Origin: Gautieria morchelliformis
Taxonomy: Eukaryota; Basidiomycota; Agaricomycetes; Gomphales; Gomphaceae
Direction: 5' to 3'
Assembly: GCA_015179125.1 (NCBI GenBank)
Contig: WHVA01000076.1
Location: forward strand, 62,001-126,000
Length of the DNA: 64,000 nucleotides
Part shown: positions 1-10,487 of the stretch, piece after piece
Layout of the letters: each line of letters starts with the position of its first letter
Numbering within the stretch: position 1 is the stretch's first letter
The notes under the pieces: generated by a model
What the model was told of the DNA's origin: nothing
The model's input: only the letters and a program-made list of their open reading frames with translations
The model's database searches: none
Program-made: the position numbers and the translations under genes

Positions 1-277
1 GCTTTCTCCTTGGCTGGGACCGGCATGGGCTTCTGTCCCCGGAGAAGCTGGGTGAGTACGCTGATGCCCTTTACGATTTTGGAGCACCCTGTCGCAGCGT
101 CTTCGGCTTCATCGATTGCACGATCCGATGTATCAGGAGCTTGCCTACACCGGTTATAAGAAATGTCATGGGATGAAGTTTCAGGGGGTTGTCATCCTCA
201 ACGGGTTGATTGCGCATCTAGCTGGCCCATACAGGGCCCCACAGAACGACGCTGGAGTCCTGAAGGAGAGCTCACTG
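1..277 (+). pseudogene. Truncated DDE transposase gene (PIF/Harbinger-like)
   Basis: The stretch translates, with one frame change near 110-125, as part of a DDE-type transposase of the kind common in basidiomycetes. Frame 3 gives FGFIDCTIR, containing the first catalytic Asp, and the next frame gives LAYTGYKKCHGMKFQGV, then NGLIAHLAGP and QNDAGVL, which contains the likely second Asp. The order and spacing fit the DDE_Tnp_4-like family. It enters from outside the window, so the N-terminus is unseen, and it is cut at 277 by the Gypsy-1 LTR. The sequence beyond the Gypsy-1 right LTR (9748 onward) does not continue the transposase recognisably. The frameshift and truncation make it a pseudogene. 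Family assignment is inferred from motifs only. Confidence 0.6.
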
Positions 278-492
278 TGTAAAGGGTGTCAATCTTAGGA
301 CCTTGTATCACAAGGGCACTACAGAGCTTGACCAATGAGTGGTATTCTGAATGCTACGTAGTGACAGATAAGAGTAAGATGCGATGGGGACTGCTGGCCG
401 GTTCCCATGCATAAACTATACAGTGCGTCCCTAAGGGGCCCACTGGGATTATGTAATAACTATTGTACATGTAGATACATAGGTTATTTACA
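278..492 (-). repeat. Gypsy-1 3' LTR
   Basis: Direct repeat of 9534-9747. The termini are TGTAAA and TTTACA (read on plus). It is the downstream LTR because the element is transcribed leftwards. It begins directly after the truncated DDE transposase. Confidence 0.9.
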
Positions 493-525
493 CCCTCCCC
501 CTCTATAGACAACTATAAGGATCAA

Positions 526-1851
526 CTACGACTCATAGAGGTCATCCATAATGGAGTCCTCTAGAGTGGCCGATACGATGATGTCGTCGTCGTACGGGGC
601 CGGTGGAGCGTGTGACTCCTCCGGGGGCACCTCCACGTCATCGGCGGTGATGGGGTGAGGCTGGTCGGCCTCGCCACTAGCGGCGGTATCCGCTTGGGTG
701 AGGAGGCCATCGTCCCCGTGGAGCATGGCCTCAACGGCCGGGTCCTCAGTCTGAGGAGGGGGCCGGAAGCGCGCCAGGTCTTGGTCGAGCTGAGCGTGAG
801 TGAGGGGTCGCGGCACCGCGGCCCTCACATGGCTGGTCTCGAGGACCTTTTGTTGGCCCTCACGGGCGGCAGCACTGAATGCCGTGCCGGTGATGCTGCG
901 TTGAACATAGTGTTCAATGCGTGCCACTCGCTCGCGAGTGACCCCTGTGTAGCGGGCCAACCATCTCGCGATCTCGGCGAGGGGGATGTCGGGGCCGGCT
1001 CGGCCCTCCACAGGGAATGGGCCTGTGATGGAGAGCTGCAGGGTGGTGCTCTGAGGTGTCAGCACTTCCCTGGTGTTGACGAGGCTCGACCATTGGTCTG
1101 TTGAGCTGAATAGGTCGAGTAGCCTCGCCCTGAGAGGTGATGCGACCCCTTTGACCCGGGGCGCAAGGGCCTTCAACCACATCCAGACATCCATGTCGTC
1201 TAGGTTGAAGGTGCCATCCGCATTGTCATGGATGGCGGATGGGATTCCTTCAGGGTTGTGTATCCAACCCTTCAGGATGGCCGCGATATCGTGTGGGGTA
1301 CCGCCCGCTATCACGAGACAATCCCTTTTGGGATTGCGAGCGCATTGTTCGGGCTCGATGCGTTTGAATACGCCGATCATCTCGCGTGTACGCGGGAGCT
1401 GTGGCGTTTCTTTTGCCCGCGCTATGAGTTCGACGAAGCGTGGGTCGTCGAGCGGGCAGACGTCATACCATTGAGTACGATGCTGTTGGGCCTTTCCTAC
1501 CGGCCGTGGTAGGAGGCCTGTCTCAGAGATCGGTGGCTCTCCGAGTGGGATGAGCGTCCCCTCCCCCGGGTAGGGAGGGTGAACTGTCCCTGCCGGTGGA
1601 GGCAGGGCCACACCAGGCCCGATGTACTGGGCCTTGATCTGTGCTACCCGCCGTTGAAGGGCGGGGTTGTTGACAGTGTGCGACGATGACGCCGCTAGGT
1701 AAGCGCTAATCGTGCTTTCCCTCGCAATGGCTAGCCCATTGACGGTGTTGGGGGTGCCGCGCAATTTCTTGCGCTTTTTCTTTGGCTGCTCTGCCAGCCG
1801 CTGTGCCCTTTCCGGGTCGTACGTCTTCCAGACGGACGAGTCTGACTCCCA
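526..1851 (-). CDS. Gypsy-1 accessory ORF, second segment, with NLS-like basic run
   Basis: Open frame of about 440 codons between pol and the 3' LTR, in the position an env gene would hold. I do not recognise the family. No ATG lies at its upstream end; it opens after a stop at 1852-1854, so it probably continues the ORF at 2482-1889 through a frameshift or small intron. Just inside is the run PKKKRKK (1765-1785), which matches a classical monopartite nuclear localisation signal. The middle contains CPLDDPRFVELI, GGTPHDIAAILKGW and LDDMDVWMWLKAL, and the tail is acidic and Pro-rich. There are no transmembrane segments, so it is not env-like. Codon integrity over 1.3 kb, while gag and pol are riddled with stops, is notable. 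Confidence 0.6.
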   Translation of the reverse strand, partial: WESDSSVWKTYDPERAQRLAEQPKKKRKKLRGTPNTVNGLAIARESTISAYLAASSSHTVNNPALQRRVAQIKAQYIGPGVALPPPAGTVHPPYPGEGTLIPLGEPPISETGLLPRPVGKAQQHRTQWYDVCPLDDPRFVELIARAKETPQLPRTREMIGVFKRIEPEQCARNPKRDCLVIAGGTPHDIAAILKGWIHNPEGIPSAIHDNADGTFNLDDMDVWMWLKALAPRVKGVASPLRARLLDLFSSTDQWSSLVNTREVLTPQSTTLQLSITGPFPVEGRAGPDIPLAEIARWLARYTGVTRERVARIEHYVQRSITGTAFSAAAREGQQKVLETSHVRAAVPRPLTHAQLDQDLARFRPPPQTEDPAVEAMLHGDDGLLTQADTAASGEADQPHPITADDVEVPPEESHAPPAPYDDDIIVSATLEDSIMDDLYES

Positions 1852-1888
1852 TCAATCTGGGATGCCATACGCAGAGTTGGAAGGCGCG

Positions 1889-2482
1889 CTATGCCCTTCC
1901 GTCGTTGTCGTCATCGGGGTCGGCGCTGACAATCGGGACGCTAGTCCCGATGTTGCGCGCGCCGGTAAAGGCGCCATCGCGTGAGGTGATGATGGCCCGG
2001 CCACTGGGGTCAGTGCCTGGGTCATGGCGCGGCCTTTTTGAGGCTGCGTGGGCGAACTTGAGCTGGAGCTGTGCTGCGCTCAGCTGCTCCTCAAGATCTT
2101 TTATTCTGGCGCGCTCGGTTTCGAGCGTGCGTTCCAATTCCTTGACCTCCTTCTTGAGGTCATGGATGTCCCGGAGGGGCTCCTCCCATGCAATTCCCCT
2201 TGGGAACCATCCCCAGGCTGCATCGACGGTGTCGCCGATGTCTTCGTCCCGCAACTTGACCTTGCGGGTGCCTGTCGCGGCCCTTAAGTGCGCGGCGTAG
2301 TCCACGCATGTTGCGCCATCGTCTGGGTGGACGATGGCAAGGGCGTCCTCCCATCCCACGATCATCCAGTGCTCCTGGTCTATTGGAGCATGGAGAATGT
2401 CTGCGGCCCCCTGTCTCAGGGCCGTTGCTCGTGTTGTGGACGTTGACAGATCAACGTCCATCCCATCTTTGGGGGGCATCAT
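1889..2482 (-). CDS. Gypsy-1 accessory ORF, first segment (coiled coil)
   Basis: A 197-codon ORF starting with ATG-ATG at 2482 and ending at 1889. It lies 119 bp downstream of the end of the pol chromodomain on the same strand. It contains an SIxxW-like globular part (EHWMIVGWEDALAIVH) and then a heptad-like segment, KKEVKELERTLETERARI, typical of a coiled coil. The ORF that follows (1851-526) is in another frame about 37 nt away. Together they probably formed one accessory protein of about 640 residues, now frameshifted. Function unknown; a nuclear, self-associating structural protein is a guess from the coiled coil and the downstream basic run. Confidence 0.55.
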   Translation of the reverse strand: MMPPKDGMDVDLSTSTTRATALRQGAADILHAPIDQEHWMIVGWEDALAIVHPDDGATCVDYAAHLRAATGTRKVKLRDEDIGDTVDAAWGWFPRGIAWEEPLRDIHDLKKEVKELERTLETERARIKDLEEQLSAAQLQLKFAHAASKRPRHDPGTDPSGRAIITSRDGAFTGARNIGTSVPIVSADPDDDNDGRA

Positions 2483-2601
2483 CTTCGTGGGGATGATGGT
2501 GGTTAGCTTCCAAGAAGTGATGCACCCTCGGAAAGATCCGAGGTGAAAATTTAACCGCGCTGTGGCCGGCGCGTCACGTGGTCTGCAAGTGACAGACGCG
2601 T

Positions 2602-3538
2602 CTAGTGGCGTCTGGGGAGGTCGTGTGGCTTGCTCACCCCCTGAAGCTCTAGATAGCTGTCTAGGGCTTCAAGGTCCTTGCAGGACAACATGGGTTCCCA
2701 TGTCACGTCACCTAGGGTCCAACAGACCTGTTACTCCAGGTCCGTCAAGTTTATCCATCAATGTGCGATAATCTCGTCGACGAGCCACTCCTCGTCGTCA
2801 TTCGCTCCGAAGTCATAAAATGACTTGGCCTCACGACGAGGGAACAATTCATCGTTGTTAGCCTCGTATCGCCGTACGAGGCTTGAATGGAAGACCGGTG
2901 AAATGCGACGGCTTTTCAGCTTGTCAGGAAGATCAAGGGTCACCGTCGAGGCGTCGTTGTGAGCCTCGATGACGCGGTACGGTCCGATGTACCGCGGGAC
3001 TAGTTTTCTGGCTCTTCCTTTCGGGGGAGCTAGGTTTTGTGTTGAGAGGTAGACGCGGTCGTTGGCCGCGTACCTGTCGCTCACCATACATTTCTTGTTT
3101 GCATGAAACGTTTGCGTCACTCGATGCTCTATGATTGCATCGTGTGCCGCCATCAGGTTCCATTTTGTCTGATGTGCGAACCGGGCTACCCCCTTGAACG
3201 GGGTGTCCACGGCTATGGGGAGGTCTATCCGCGGCATATAGCCGTGGTTCAGCTCAAAAGGTGTGAACCCTGTGGTCGCACTGACGTTGCTGTTGAGGGC
3301 GACCTCAACCATTGGGCATTTCAATGCCCAATCCTTCTGATCGTCTCTGACGACCGCGCGCAATATCTGGCCGATCGAGCGGTTTGCCCGCTCGGTGGCT
3401 CCATCCATTTGGGGATGGAAGGCAGTTGACATGAGGAGCTTAGTCCCCATGAGTCGCTGTAGTTCACGCCAGAAGATCGACGTGAACTTCGAGTCTCTGT
3501 CCGAGATGATGGAGTCGGGAACTCCGTGGAGTCAAACG
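2602..3538 (-). pseudogene. Gypsy-1 integrase C-half and chromodomain
   Basis: Reads LHGVPDSIISDRDSKF, which contains the second catalytic Asp (SDRD), then AFHPQMDGATERANR with the catalytic Glu, the C-terminal IN domain (DRVYLSTQNL, LVPRYIGPY) and a GPY/F-like module. The ORF stops at 2758, but the same frame continues to 2602 through TGA (2758-2760) and TAA (2731-2733). That extension reads LGDVTWEP and CKDLEALDSYLELQGV, a chromodomain, so the element is a chromovirus. The N-terminal zinc-binding domain and the first catalytic Asp are absent: RNase H sequence joins directly to LHGVP near 3527-3540. It cannot encode a working integrase. Confidence 0.85.
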
Positions 3539-4066
3539 ACCACAGGCAGTCTGCTACCTTGTTCTCTACACCGTCGACATGAACGGTGTTGAAATTGAAC
3601 TGGGAGAGAAACTCCCACCATCTGACCTGGCGGTCAGATAGGCTCTTCTGGGTCTTGAAGTACTCGAGTCCTTTGTGGTCTGTGACGAGGGTGAACCTTC
3701 GCCCCAGCAGTTTGTCCTCCCATTTCATGAGAGCCTCGAGCATCGCGATCGTCTCGTGCTTGTGAGTCCGGTGGTGTTGCTGAGCAACGCTGAACTTCTT
3801 TGACAAGAAGCCGACAGGTCAACAGGTTTTCCAGTCAGGACCTTGGCCGTAGACCACACCGACGCCGGCTTTCGACCCGTAGGTGATCACCCAGATCGGC
3901 TCTGGGCACCTTGCGTCTACTGGACGCAGGATCGGGGCCTTACAGGCCAACGCCTTAATGCTTTGCCAGCATTTGTCTAGTAGTGGAGTCCATTCGAATG
4001 GACGGTTATTACGCGCACAGCCTGATAGTGGGGTGGTATATGCGCTAACATCTGGCATGTAGTGTG
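3539..4066 (-). pseudogene. Gypsy-1 RNase H segment
   Basis: Continues pol after the hAT-type insertion. It reads YLAHYMPDVSAYTTPLSG, then the RNase H start, LGRRFTLVTDHKGLEYF and WEFLSQFNFNTVHVDGVENK. A TGA at 3819-3821 stands where related elements have Arg (DWKTC-stop-PVGFLSKKF). The reading frame ends at VADCL, where pol is deleted through to the middle of integrase. It is non-functional. Confidence 0.8.
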
Positions 4067-4074
4067 CCAGATAC

Positions 4075-5244
4075 CAGGGCTGTCCACGAGTCAACCTGCA
4101 GGTTACCTGGACTTGGACTCGCAGGTTTGCCAGCTTCCAGAAGTGGAACCTGGACTTGACCTGAGTTTTTCTGCAGGTTGACTTGGACCCACAGGTTAAA
4201 CCTGCGGGTGACTTGCAGTGACTTGCCAGATTATTCTGAGCTGACTCATCCTGTGCGAGTGCATGACACGTCTCCTCCCGTGGGGATGGGGGTGAGCTAT
4301 TTCACACATCCTTACATCCTATTTTGACCATGCTCCTCTAGCAACATCCACAGATGTCGAACGTGCATTCAGTCAGGGCCGACTGACTGTATTGTTAGCA
4401 ACTAGGGGCTATGGCAGGGAAGGTTCGGTAGAGTTCTTAGAAAGCTAGAATCAAATATACTCTCTCAGTGAATTTATTGTCACTAATATATTAATACAAT
4501 ACCTAGAATCAAATATACTACATGATTTTCAGTCAACATGCTATGTAAATATGAAAGATACTACTCGCCTCTCTCAGTGAATTTATTGTCACTGAGAGAG
4601 GAGTGTAATCCTGTCTCAGAAGGCATATACTTGCACCCGGCCCTTTAGCGCCCAAGGGCTCGCGCGTCGAAGTCATTTCAAACTCCGCTGGGTGCAGCCG
4701 CCTATGAAAATAGAAATAACAGAATGGAATGGAGAGATAGGGAGTGACTAGAAAATTTCGAAAATAAGCAGAGAAGTGGATGCATAGTACAAGAACAGTA
4801 TGAGAAAATATTGAAACACCACACAATAAATTGAATATATTATGCTTGATTTTGGTGCAGGAGCATAAATGCACCCAACATGTATCACGGATGCGTCGCT
4901 CTCTGAAGGAAGAGTCGACACGTGCCGGAACCATACTCAGCACATGGCTGTCATACAAAGGACTTGTTCCTGAGGAATGTGTTGTAGAGTTGCTGCATGC
5001 TAAGAGTAAGCATGTCAAGAAGGCTGTTGTGCAGAAGGAGGTAATAGTAGTTGAATGACATGAATTCTTGGAATGTAAGGCTTGCAGGTCTGCAAGTCAC
5101 CTGCGGAATTCCAAAGGCCAAACCTGGACTTGGCAGGTTTTTAGGCGCCGGGTCACCTGGACTTGTGGGAGTTGGATCTGCAGGGTAAAATCACAGGTTG
5201 AACTGCGAGTCACCTGCAGGAACCTGGACTCGTGGACAGCCCTG
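4075..5244 (+). mobile_element. Non-autonomous hAT-type transposon nested in Gypsy-1 pol
   Basis: A 1170-bp insertion bounded by 18-bp perfect terminal inverted repeats, CAGGGCTGTCCACGAGTC, and an exact 8-bp target duplication CCAGATAC (4067-4074 and 5245-5252). Both are hAT hallmarks. Removing it rejoins pol at LVQYLA-HYMPD. Each end has many subterminal copies of ACCTGCAGG/AACCTGGACTTG-like motifs, the usual binding sites of hAT transposase. A plus-strand remnant of the C-terminal dimerisation domain remains at 4341-4385 (ATSTDVERAFSQGRL), and a second at 4860-5055 (STWLSYKGLVPEECVVELL). The remainder of the transposase is gone, so it depends on a helper element. Confidence 0.9.
4568..4601. 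repeat. 13-bp-stem hairpin inside the hAT element
   Basis: CCTCTCTCAGTGA and its exact complement are separated by 8 nt. Half of it (CTCTCAGTGAATTTATTG) also occurs at about 4459, where the complement arm is missing. It may be a small insertion footprint. Confidence 0.7.
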
Positions 5245-6223
5245 CCAGATACTGTACCAGCCTGAGGAAACGCTGGACGTCGTTGAACGTCCGTGGCCTG
5301 CGCCACTCGCAGATGCGTTGCATCTTGGCCTCATCGGCATGTACCCCTCGGCCATCGATGATATGGCCGAGACACTCCATTTGGATGGAATAGAGGTCCA
5401 CCTTTTTCTTGCTCAGAAAGAGGTGATTCTTCCTCAGTCTGTCAAAGACGATGTAGAGGTGCTCTTCATGCTCTTGTATTGAGAGCGAGAATATGAAGAT
5501 GTCGTCCATGTATACATGGACGAAGCGACCTATGCAGTTGCGGAAAATGGCTGTCATCAGCTGTTGGAATGTTGACGGGGCGTTACAGTCCCCCATCTGT
5601 ATCACCTTGCTCCTGAAGGTGCCAAGGATCGTGGCAAAGGCAGTCTTTGCTACGTGATCCAGATGGATCCGGATCTGCTCGTATGCTTCTGACATATCGA
5701 GTTTTGTTCGATACCGACAGCGAGCCATGTCGCTGCGAATGATATCCTGATCCGGGAAGGGCGTGACGTCCTTCACTGTGTTCTCGTTCTGCTGGCGCAG
5801 ATCGAAGATGGTTCGCAATGTACCGTTCTTCTTCGGCACACACAGCATGGGCACGGCCTGCTGCGCAACTGCTGGAATCCACCACTTTGCAGTGGTGTAT
5901 TGTTCTATCTTAGCCGACAATTCCTCTCGGAAGTGTTTGGGGCATTTCGATAGTCGATACTGCATGTGCTTGTTGGGATCGATGAGGTTGATCTCATGGT
6001 TGATCTCCCGTAGTGGCGGGAGTTCTAATGGAATTCCACTGACTAAGTCAGTGATTCGTTCCATCCATTCCTCGCGGAGGCGAGGATGGTCATCATCCAT
6101 GAGGATGATGGTGGTGGTTGGCTTAGAAGCCATTAGGCGCTGTGGGCATCTATTAGGTCCCGCGGCGCGTGGAACCACTTTCTCTTCCCCATCGCTTTCA
6201 CCGTTAGGTGAGAGCGCCTCTCC
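5245..6223 (-). pseudogene. Gypsy-1 reverse transcriptase
   Basis: Frame opens at about 6223 in a different phase from gag-protease. It encodes the RT leader LPPLREINHEINLIDP, then PMLCVPKKNGTLRTIFDLR, KLDMSEAYEQIRI, the fingers/palm region and the catalytic box VYMDDIFIF, followed by LGHIIDGRGVHADEAKM. The sequence is nearly complete through the palm and is interrupted only by the hAT insertion at its end. The YMDD core is intact, but the polyprotein it belonged to is broken on both sides. Confidence 0.85.
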
Positions 6224-6279
6224 CTACGGTTGTAGGGTGAGTTCGAGGACGAGTCGTCCCGCGACTCGTCCTCCTGGCT

Positions 6280-9200
6280 TCAATGAGCCAGGTTAGGCTT
6301 CAGTGCCTGGGTGATCCTGCTCACCCGTGGCCCCTTATCCTCGTTCATCGATCCATCATCGTCGAACGATACCTTGCCCGTGGGGATCACTTTGTTCCCC
6401 TTGCGGATCGTCCCTGGGCTCGAGAAGTCCAGGGTTATGCCGAATCTCCTTAGGAACGGTGTCCCTAAGATAGCGTCGTAATATTCGACGTTCGCTACGT
6501 CGAAATATTCGTCGTATGTCTCACGACCAAATTTGATGGTCGTGTTCATTCCATAGTTGATCGTGGAAGGGCTGCCTATGCAGGCTAGCTGCAGTGCGAT
6601 TGGCTGCTCCAGGGAGAATGTCTTCATCCCTGTAGCTCGCGTGAATTCGGGGGATAGCAGTACCCCTTCGCTGCCACTATCTAGCAGGCAGTGGGCTTTT
6701 ACGCCATTTATTTCCCAGTACCCCGATAGGGTACGGTTCTCACTGCGCGGGCGCGTTGGCCGCGTCCTGTGTTTGCTTCGGTGGTGATACACCGGCTCGG
6801 CCGCCTTCTCTGGCATGACCAGCGTGCGTGCCACCATGACTTTCGTGGCGGTTTCGTCCTCCGGCGCGAATCTGATCGCGCTGGACCTGTAGGTGGTGTT
6901 TTCCACCTCCTCGTCCCATTCATAGTATTGGGACGGCTCGGGGTCCCACTCTTCAGTGGGCGCGTCTCCATTGTCCGGAGTGTCGTTGGGTTGGGGATCA
7001 CCCTCCCCCTCTTCATCAATTTGATGGAGAGAATTTTGACCGAGATCCGTCTCCGGATCTTCGGTCTCCTCTTCGTGCCTCGCGGCCGCTGTCCTGATAC
7101 TGGACTTAAGCCGGGGGCATTCCGCCCTCTTGTGGCCAGGTTGGCCGCATTCGAAGCACGTGGTGCTGCTTTGGCTGCTGCTGGGCCGATCGTTAGGTCG
7201 GCCTGACGCCTTCGCCGGTGGGGCAGGTCGCGGGGACAACCCTGATGCTTGAGGCTGTTTAGCTTCAGGTGGGCGTCCAGCTTGTGCTGGGCATGGGCGC
7301 GGCAGCCGTTGTCCTGTTCCGCTTCTTGAGAACAGGCTGGGCCTGGTCAGGCCCGTTTGTGTCAACGGCTTGCTCCCTGTGAGCCGGGCAGTGCTTGCCG
7401 TTGCTGCTGCGCTTTCTGCGTGGCACATCCCCATGTTGTATTGGGATGCCTCCTCGATCATCCGGGCCGTCTTGAAGAGTTGCTCTATTGAGCTGCTCTT
7501 GGCATTATAGCCCTTTTTGAGGACTTCGTTGCGCAGGGTTTCGTGCAGCGCCAACACGAACCGTCTCCGGAACGTGTAATCATCTGGCGGCTGTATCATA
7601 CATGCCGCGTATTTCGTGAGCTCGTTCAGAATATCCTGAACGGTTTTCATGCCCTGCATGACCACGTCGAATTTATTCAATGCGTGATGGTACGTCAGTG
7701 TGTGCAGGAACCTTTTTTGAAGGCCTTGCATCACAGTTTCCAGCGTCCAGCTGCGGACCTGGCGATCGAAGCATTCTACATTTTGAAGGAACCACTCCTG
7801 GGCTTCGCTGGTGAGGCGAGTGCCCACGTAGCCAACCTGCATGTCTATGCTGGTTGGCCCTAGGAGGCAATTCAATTTCATCTATCGTAGGATGGCTGCC
7901 ACGAAGATTGCAAACTCTTCGAGGTCAGATCCCCCAGCATATGGCTCGGGGTGAGCCAATTGCACGCCGGCTTTCGCTAGCACAGACTTCTCCGGGTCTG
8001 TGTCCGCGGCGTCTGCTAACGCCACGCGGATCATCCGTGTGATCCCATCGTACGGCTCCATTGGTACGACGTCGGCCTGGTCAGGGATTCCCTGGCCTTC
8101 CGTTGGGGCCATGGATCGCTCGCACGGCTGTGACGCCGCACGGGGCAGGCTGTTGTATGCCCTGACGGGCCCAGGGTCGGGCTCGGGAGCATTTTGTGCT
8201 CTCGGTTCCGGGGGTGTTTTGTGCCTGGTGTCCCCGGTCAGTCCCGCGTTGCGGATCCGCAGCCTGCTGTTGTAGGCTGCACACGCCTGCCGTGCATCCT
8301 GTACGGCTCGCGTGAGCTGCTCATCGGGCAGCTGAGCGGTGTGGCTGTGGGCCACTGTTTCTTCAGCGTTCTTCACTAGTAGCTCGAGTGCCCGCGTGTG
8401 GCGGCGCGCAGCTGCGGCTTCTTTACGCTGCCAGTGTGCGACTTCGAGCTCTAAGCTCTCGGTCATCGTTTCAGAGTCAGGCTCTGAGGCGACCTGTTCC
8501 CTAACGATCTGTTGGATCGTCTTACGGCTGTCCGTTGGGGAAGCCGGTTGCTCTTGAGGTTCGTTCCTGAACCTTACGTCCTGTTTGACCGGGACGGCTG
8601 GCGGTGGCATTCGCTGCTTGTCCCGCTCCTTTCGGCACGGGTCTTCCGCGTCGTGACTGCGTTCGTTGGCTGCGGACTGTCACGAGCTTGGACGAGTTGT
8701 GTCGCGTTCCCCGCGTGGGCGGAGGGCTTTCTGGACGTCCTCTAGCGTGGCTGCGTCTTGCAGCCCGATCTCCTTCGCCTGGTGGAGTTCCTTGCCGATT
8801 GCCATTAGGGCGGCGGCGGCGTTGTCAAGCTGCGATGCCAGCTGATCGTGCTTGTGGCACGTCAGTGTGCTTCGGTGCAGCGCAGCCTGCACCTGTTTGT
8901 TCAGGGCCTCTGCCGTCTTGTGGTCGATGGCGTGAGCCCTCGAGCTCTTGCGACTAGAGCTCGAGTATTCCGAGCCCTGACTCTCGTCTGGGGCTCGTCT
9001 TTTTTGCCGTCATCCCCCTTCAGGGACGATCGTCGTCGCTCTACTTCGTGAGCGTCGGTTCGAGTCGTGGCTTTGTGCCCGCCTCGACGTTGTTGCTCTA
9101 CTGTCTGACGACGGTGAGACTTCTCTGTCCTTTCCTTTGTCTCTGGGCAGAGAGGAATGGGGGGGCGGCGCCGGTTCGTTGCCTGGCGTCGTCTCTTCCT

Positions 9201-9441
9201 CGGCCACACTCGACAAGATGTGGTCGGGGTTTTCCTCGTCCTCTACTGGGGGGACGAGGGCGGTGAGATCTACGATCTCTCCGTCTTCTATCATCCTGGA
9301 CTCTTGGTCCAGGGTAGGGTCAGCCGTTGTGTCACCTGAGGCGTGGACCTCGAGCTCGTCGCTTGTGTCTGTCTTCAACTGCGTGGAATCATCATGCTCG
9401 CAGCCGACAGTAGAGGGTCTACTGGAGGGTCTCAACGATCT
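6280..9441 (-). pseudogene. Gypsy-1 gag-protease polyprotein with three in-frame stops
   Basis: One reading frame runs from 9441 to the TGA-free end at 6280, about 1050 codons, broken only by TGA (9010-9012), TGA (8680-8682) and TAG (7882-7884). There are no frameshifts. The first in-frame ATG is at 9294. Domains in order: a charged, Ser-rich N-part; a coiled-coil stretch; the capsid-like region (GYVGTRLTSEAQEWF); a CCHC knuckle CFECGQPGHKRAEC at about 7110-7150; and an aspartic protease with active site LLDSGSEG near 6690. Each stop could arise from a single C-to-T change at a CpG or TGG. Before decay this encoded the capsid, nucleocapsid and protease. Confidence 0.85.
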
Positions 9442-9533
9442 TTAGTCGTTGACGCAGCGATCTTTTTCAAGATTGCTTTGAATCCACTATCGGTTGGTCG
9501 TGTGGCAATCAACCGCAGGATAGTTCAAAAAGG

Positions 9534-9747
9534 TGTAAAGATGTCGATCTTAGGACCTTGTATCACAAGGGCACTGCAGAACTTGACCAATGAGTGGTAT
9601 TCTGAATGCTATGTAGTGACAGGTAAGAGTAAGATGCGATGGGAACCGCTGGCCGGTTCCCACGCATAAACTATACAGTGGGTCCCTAAGGGGCCCACTG
9701 GGATTATGTAATAACTATTGTACATGTAGATACATAGGTTATTTACA
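9534..9747 (-). repeat. Gypsy-1 5' LTR
   Basis: 214 bp, TGTAAA to TTTACA on plus. It matches 278-492 over its whole length. It lies upstream of gag on the minus strand, so it held the promoter. I could not identify a convincing tRNA primer-binding site next to it. Confidence 0.9.
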
Positions 9748-10128
9748 CAGTGACCCAAGACCCTTAGACGACGCATCCAACCCGGTGTTCGATGACTCGT
9801 CAGGTGTACTAGGGGGTGCAGCGACAGAGGTAACGAGGGAGGGGGCGACAGCTGGTGGATGGGGCACGTTAGTAGAGCTCGAGAAAAGGGTGGGACTAAT
9901 CCTTTCCTCAATCCCACCTGCTTGTGACGTGATCGGAGTGCTAGGGGTGTTATAAAAGACAGCGGGCGGGATAGGCTGCATACTCACATGCGACGCAGTG
10001 GGTGTGGGCTGGAGTGGATGCGCATGTGATAATATTTCCTCACGTACCTGTAGGATAGGATTAGCAGTTCGGCGTAGTCCGCAACTAATATCTATTACAA
10101 ACTAATATTGTCTAATTATAGAAAGAAG
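9748..10128. other. No gene recognised
   Basis: A Ser/Thr/Pro-rich open frame runs on minus from 9987 into the LTR but matches nothing I know and has no clear context. Otherwise the stretch is unremarkable. Confidence 0.4.
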
Positions 10129-10487
10129 TGAATGAGGCTGCTCATCCAAAACGGCGTGGCAGGGACGTATTTACAGGTGCCTGCGGTTACATGTATTTTG
10201 AAAGTACCGAGAGTTTGAAACCCCTTCTGTAGCTAGAATTGAGTAGACCCTCAGAAACGTTGCTTGTGTAGCAGAGATTCTTTCTAACATCTTGACCTTG
10301 TCCGATTTAAATTCTGCAGAGCTCAAATCTCATTCAACGTCCATGTTGCAGCTACACTGCTGAATGATGAAGCGGTCAGTAAGCTGACAAGAGGCAATTC
10401 AGACTTGTGCAGCACGCCAGGCCACAGGGCCCGATGCGAGTGTGTTTACAAACACCAGGCATCCCCATTGTATGTGAGTCAGAGTCC
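10129..10487. repeat. ~355-bp duplicated block, copy 1
   Basis: Begins TGAATGAGGCTGCTC and ends GAGTCAGAGTCC. It matches 13211-13564 at most positions, with small indels. On the minus strand its first bases hold the stop codon of the zinc-knuckle gene. Confidence 0.9.

Larger units (their letters stand above)
278..9747 (-). mobile_element. Gypsy-1: dead chromodomain LTR retrotransposon with extra 3' ORF
   Basis: A Ty3/Gypsy element on the minus strand. LTRs of 215 and 214 bp begin TGTAAA and end TTTACA. The flanking pentamers CACTG (273-277) and CAGTG (9748-9752) are a near-matching target duplication. In transcription order it holds gag-protease (9441-6280), RT (6223-5245), RNase H (4066-3539), integrase C-half with chromodomain (3538-2602) and accessory ORFs (2482-526). 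Gag has three in-frame stops, pol has in-frame stops and an internal deletion, and a 1170-bp hAT-type element interrupts RT/RNase H. The LTRs differ at roughly ten sites. It is therefore immobile now. Confidence 0.9.

Noticed and set aside
655-1512. Plus-strand frames opposite the Gypsy-1 accessory ORF
   Set aside because: Antisense shadows; the minus frame has the domain-like features and the element's orientation.
9748-10000. Continuation of the DDE transposase beyond Gypsy-1
   Set aside because: Neither frame nor strand gives the expected downstream motifs, so the right flank was left unassigned even though the TSD nearly matches.
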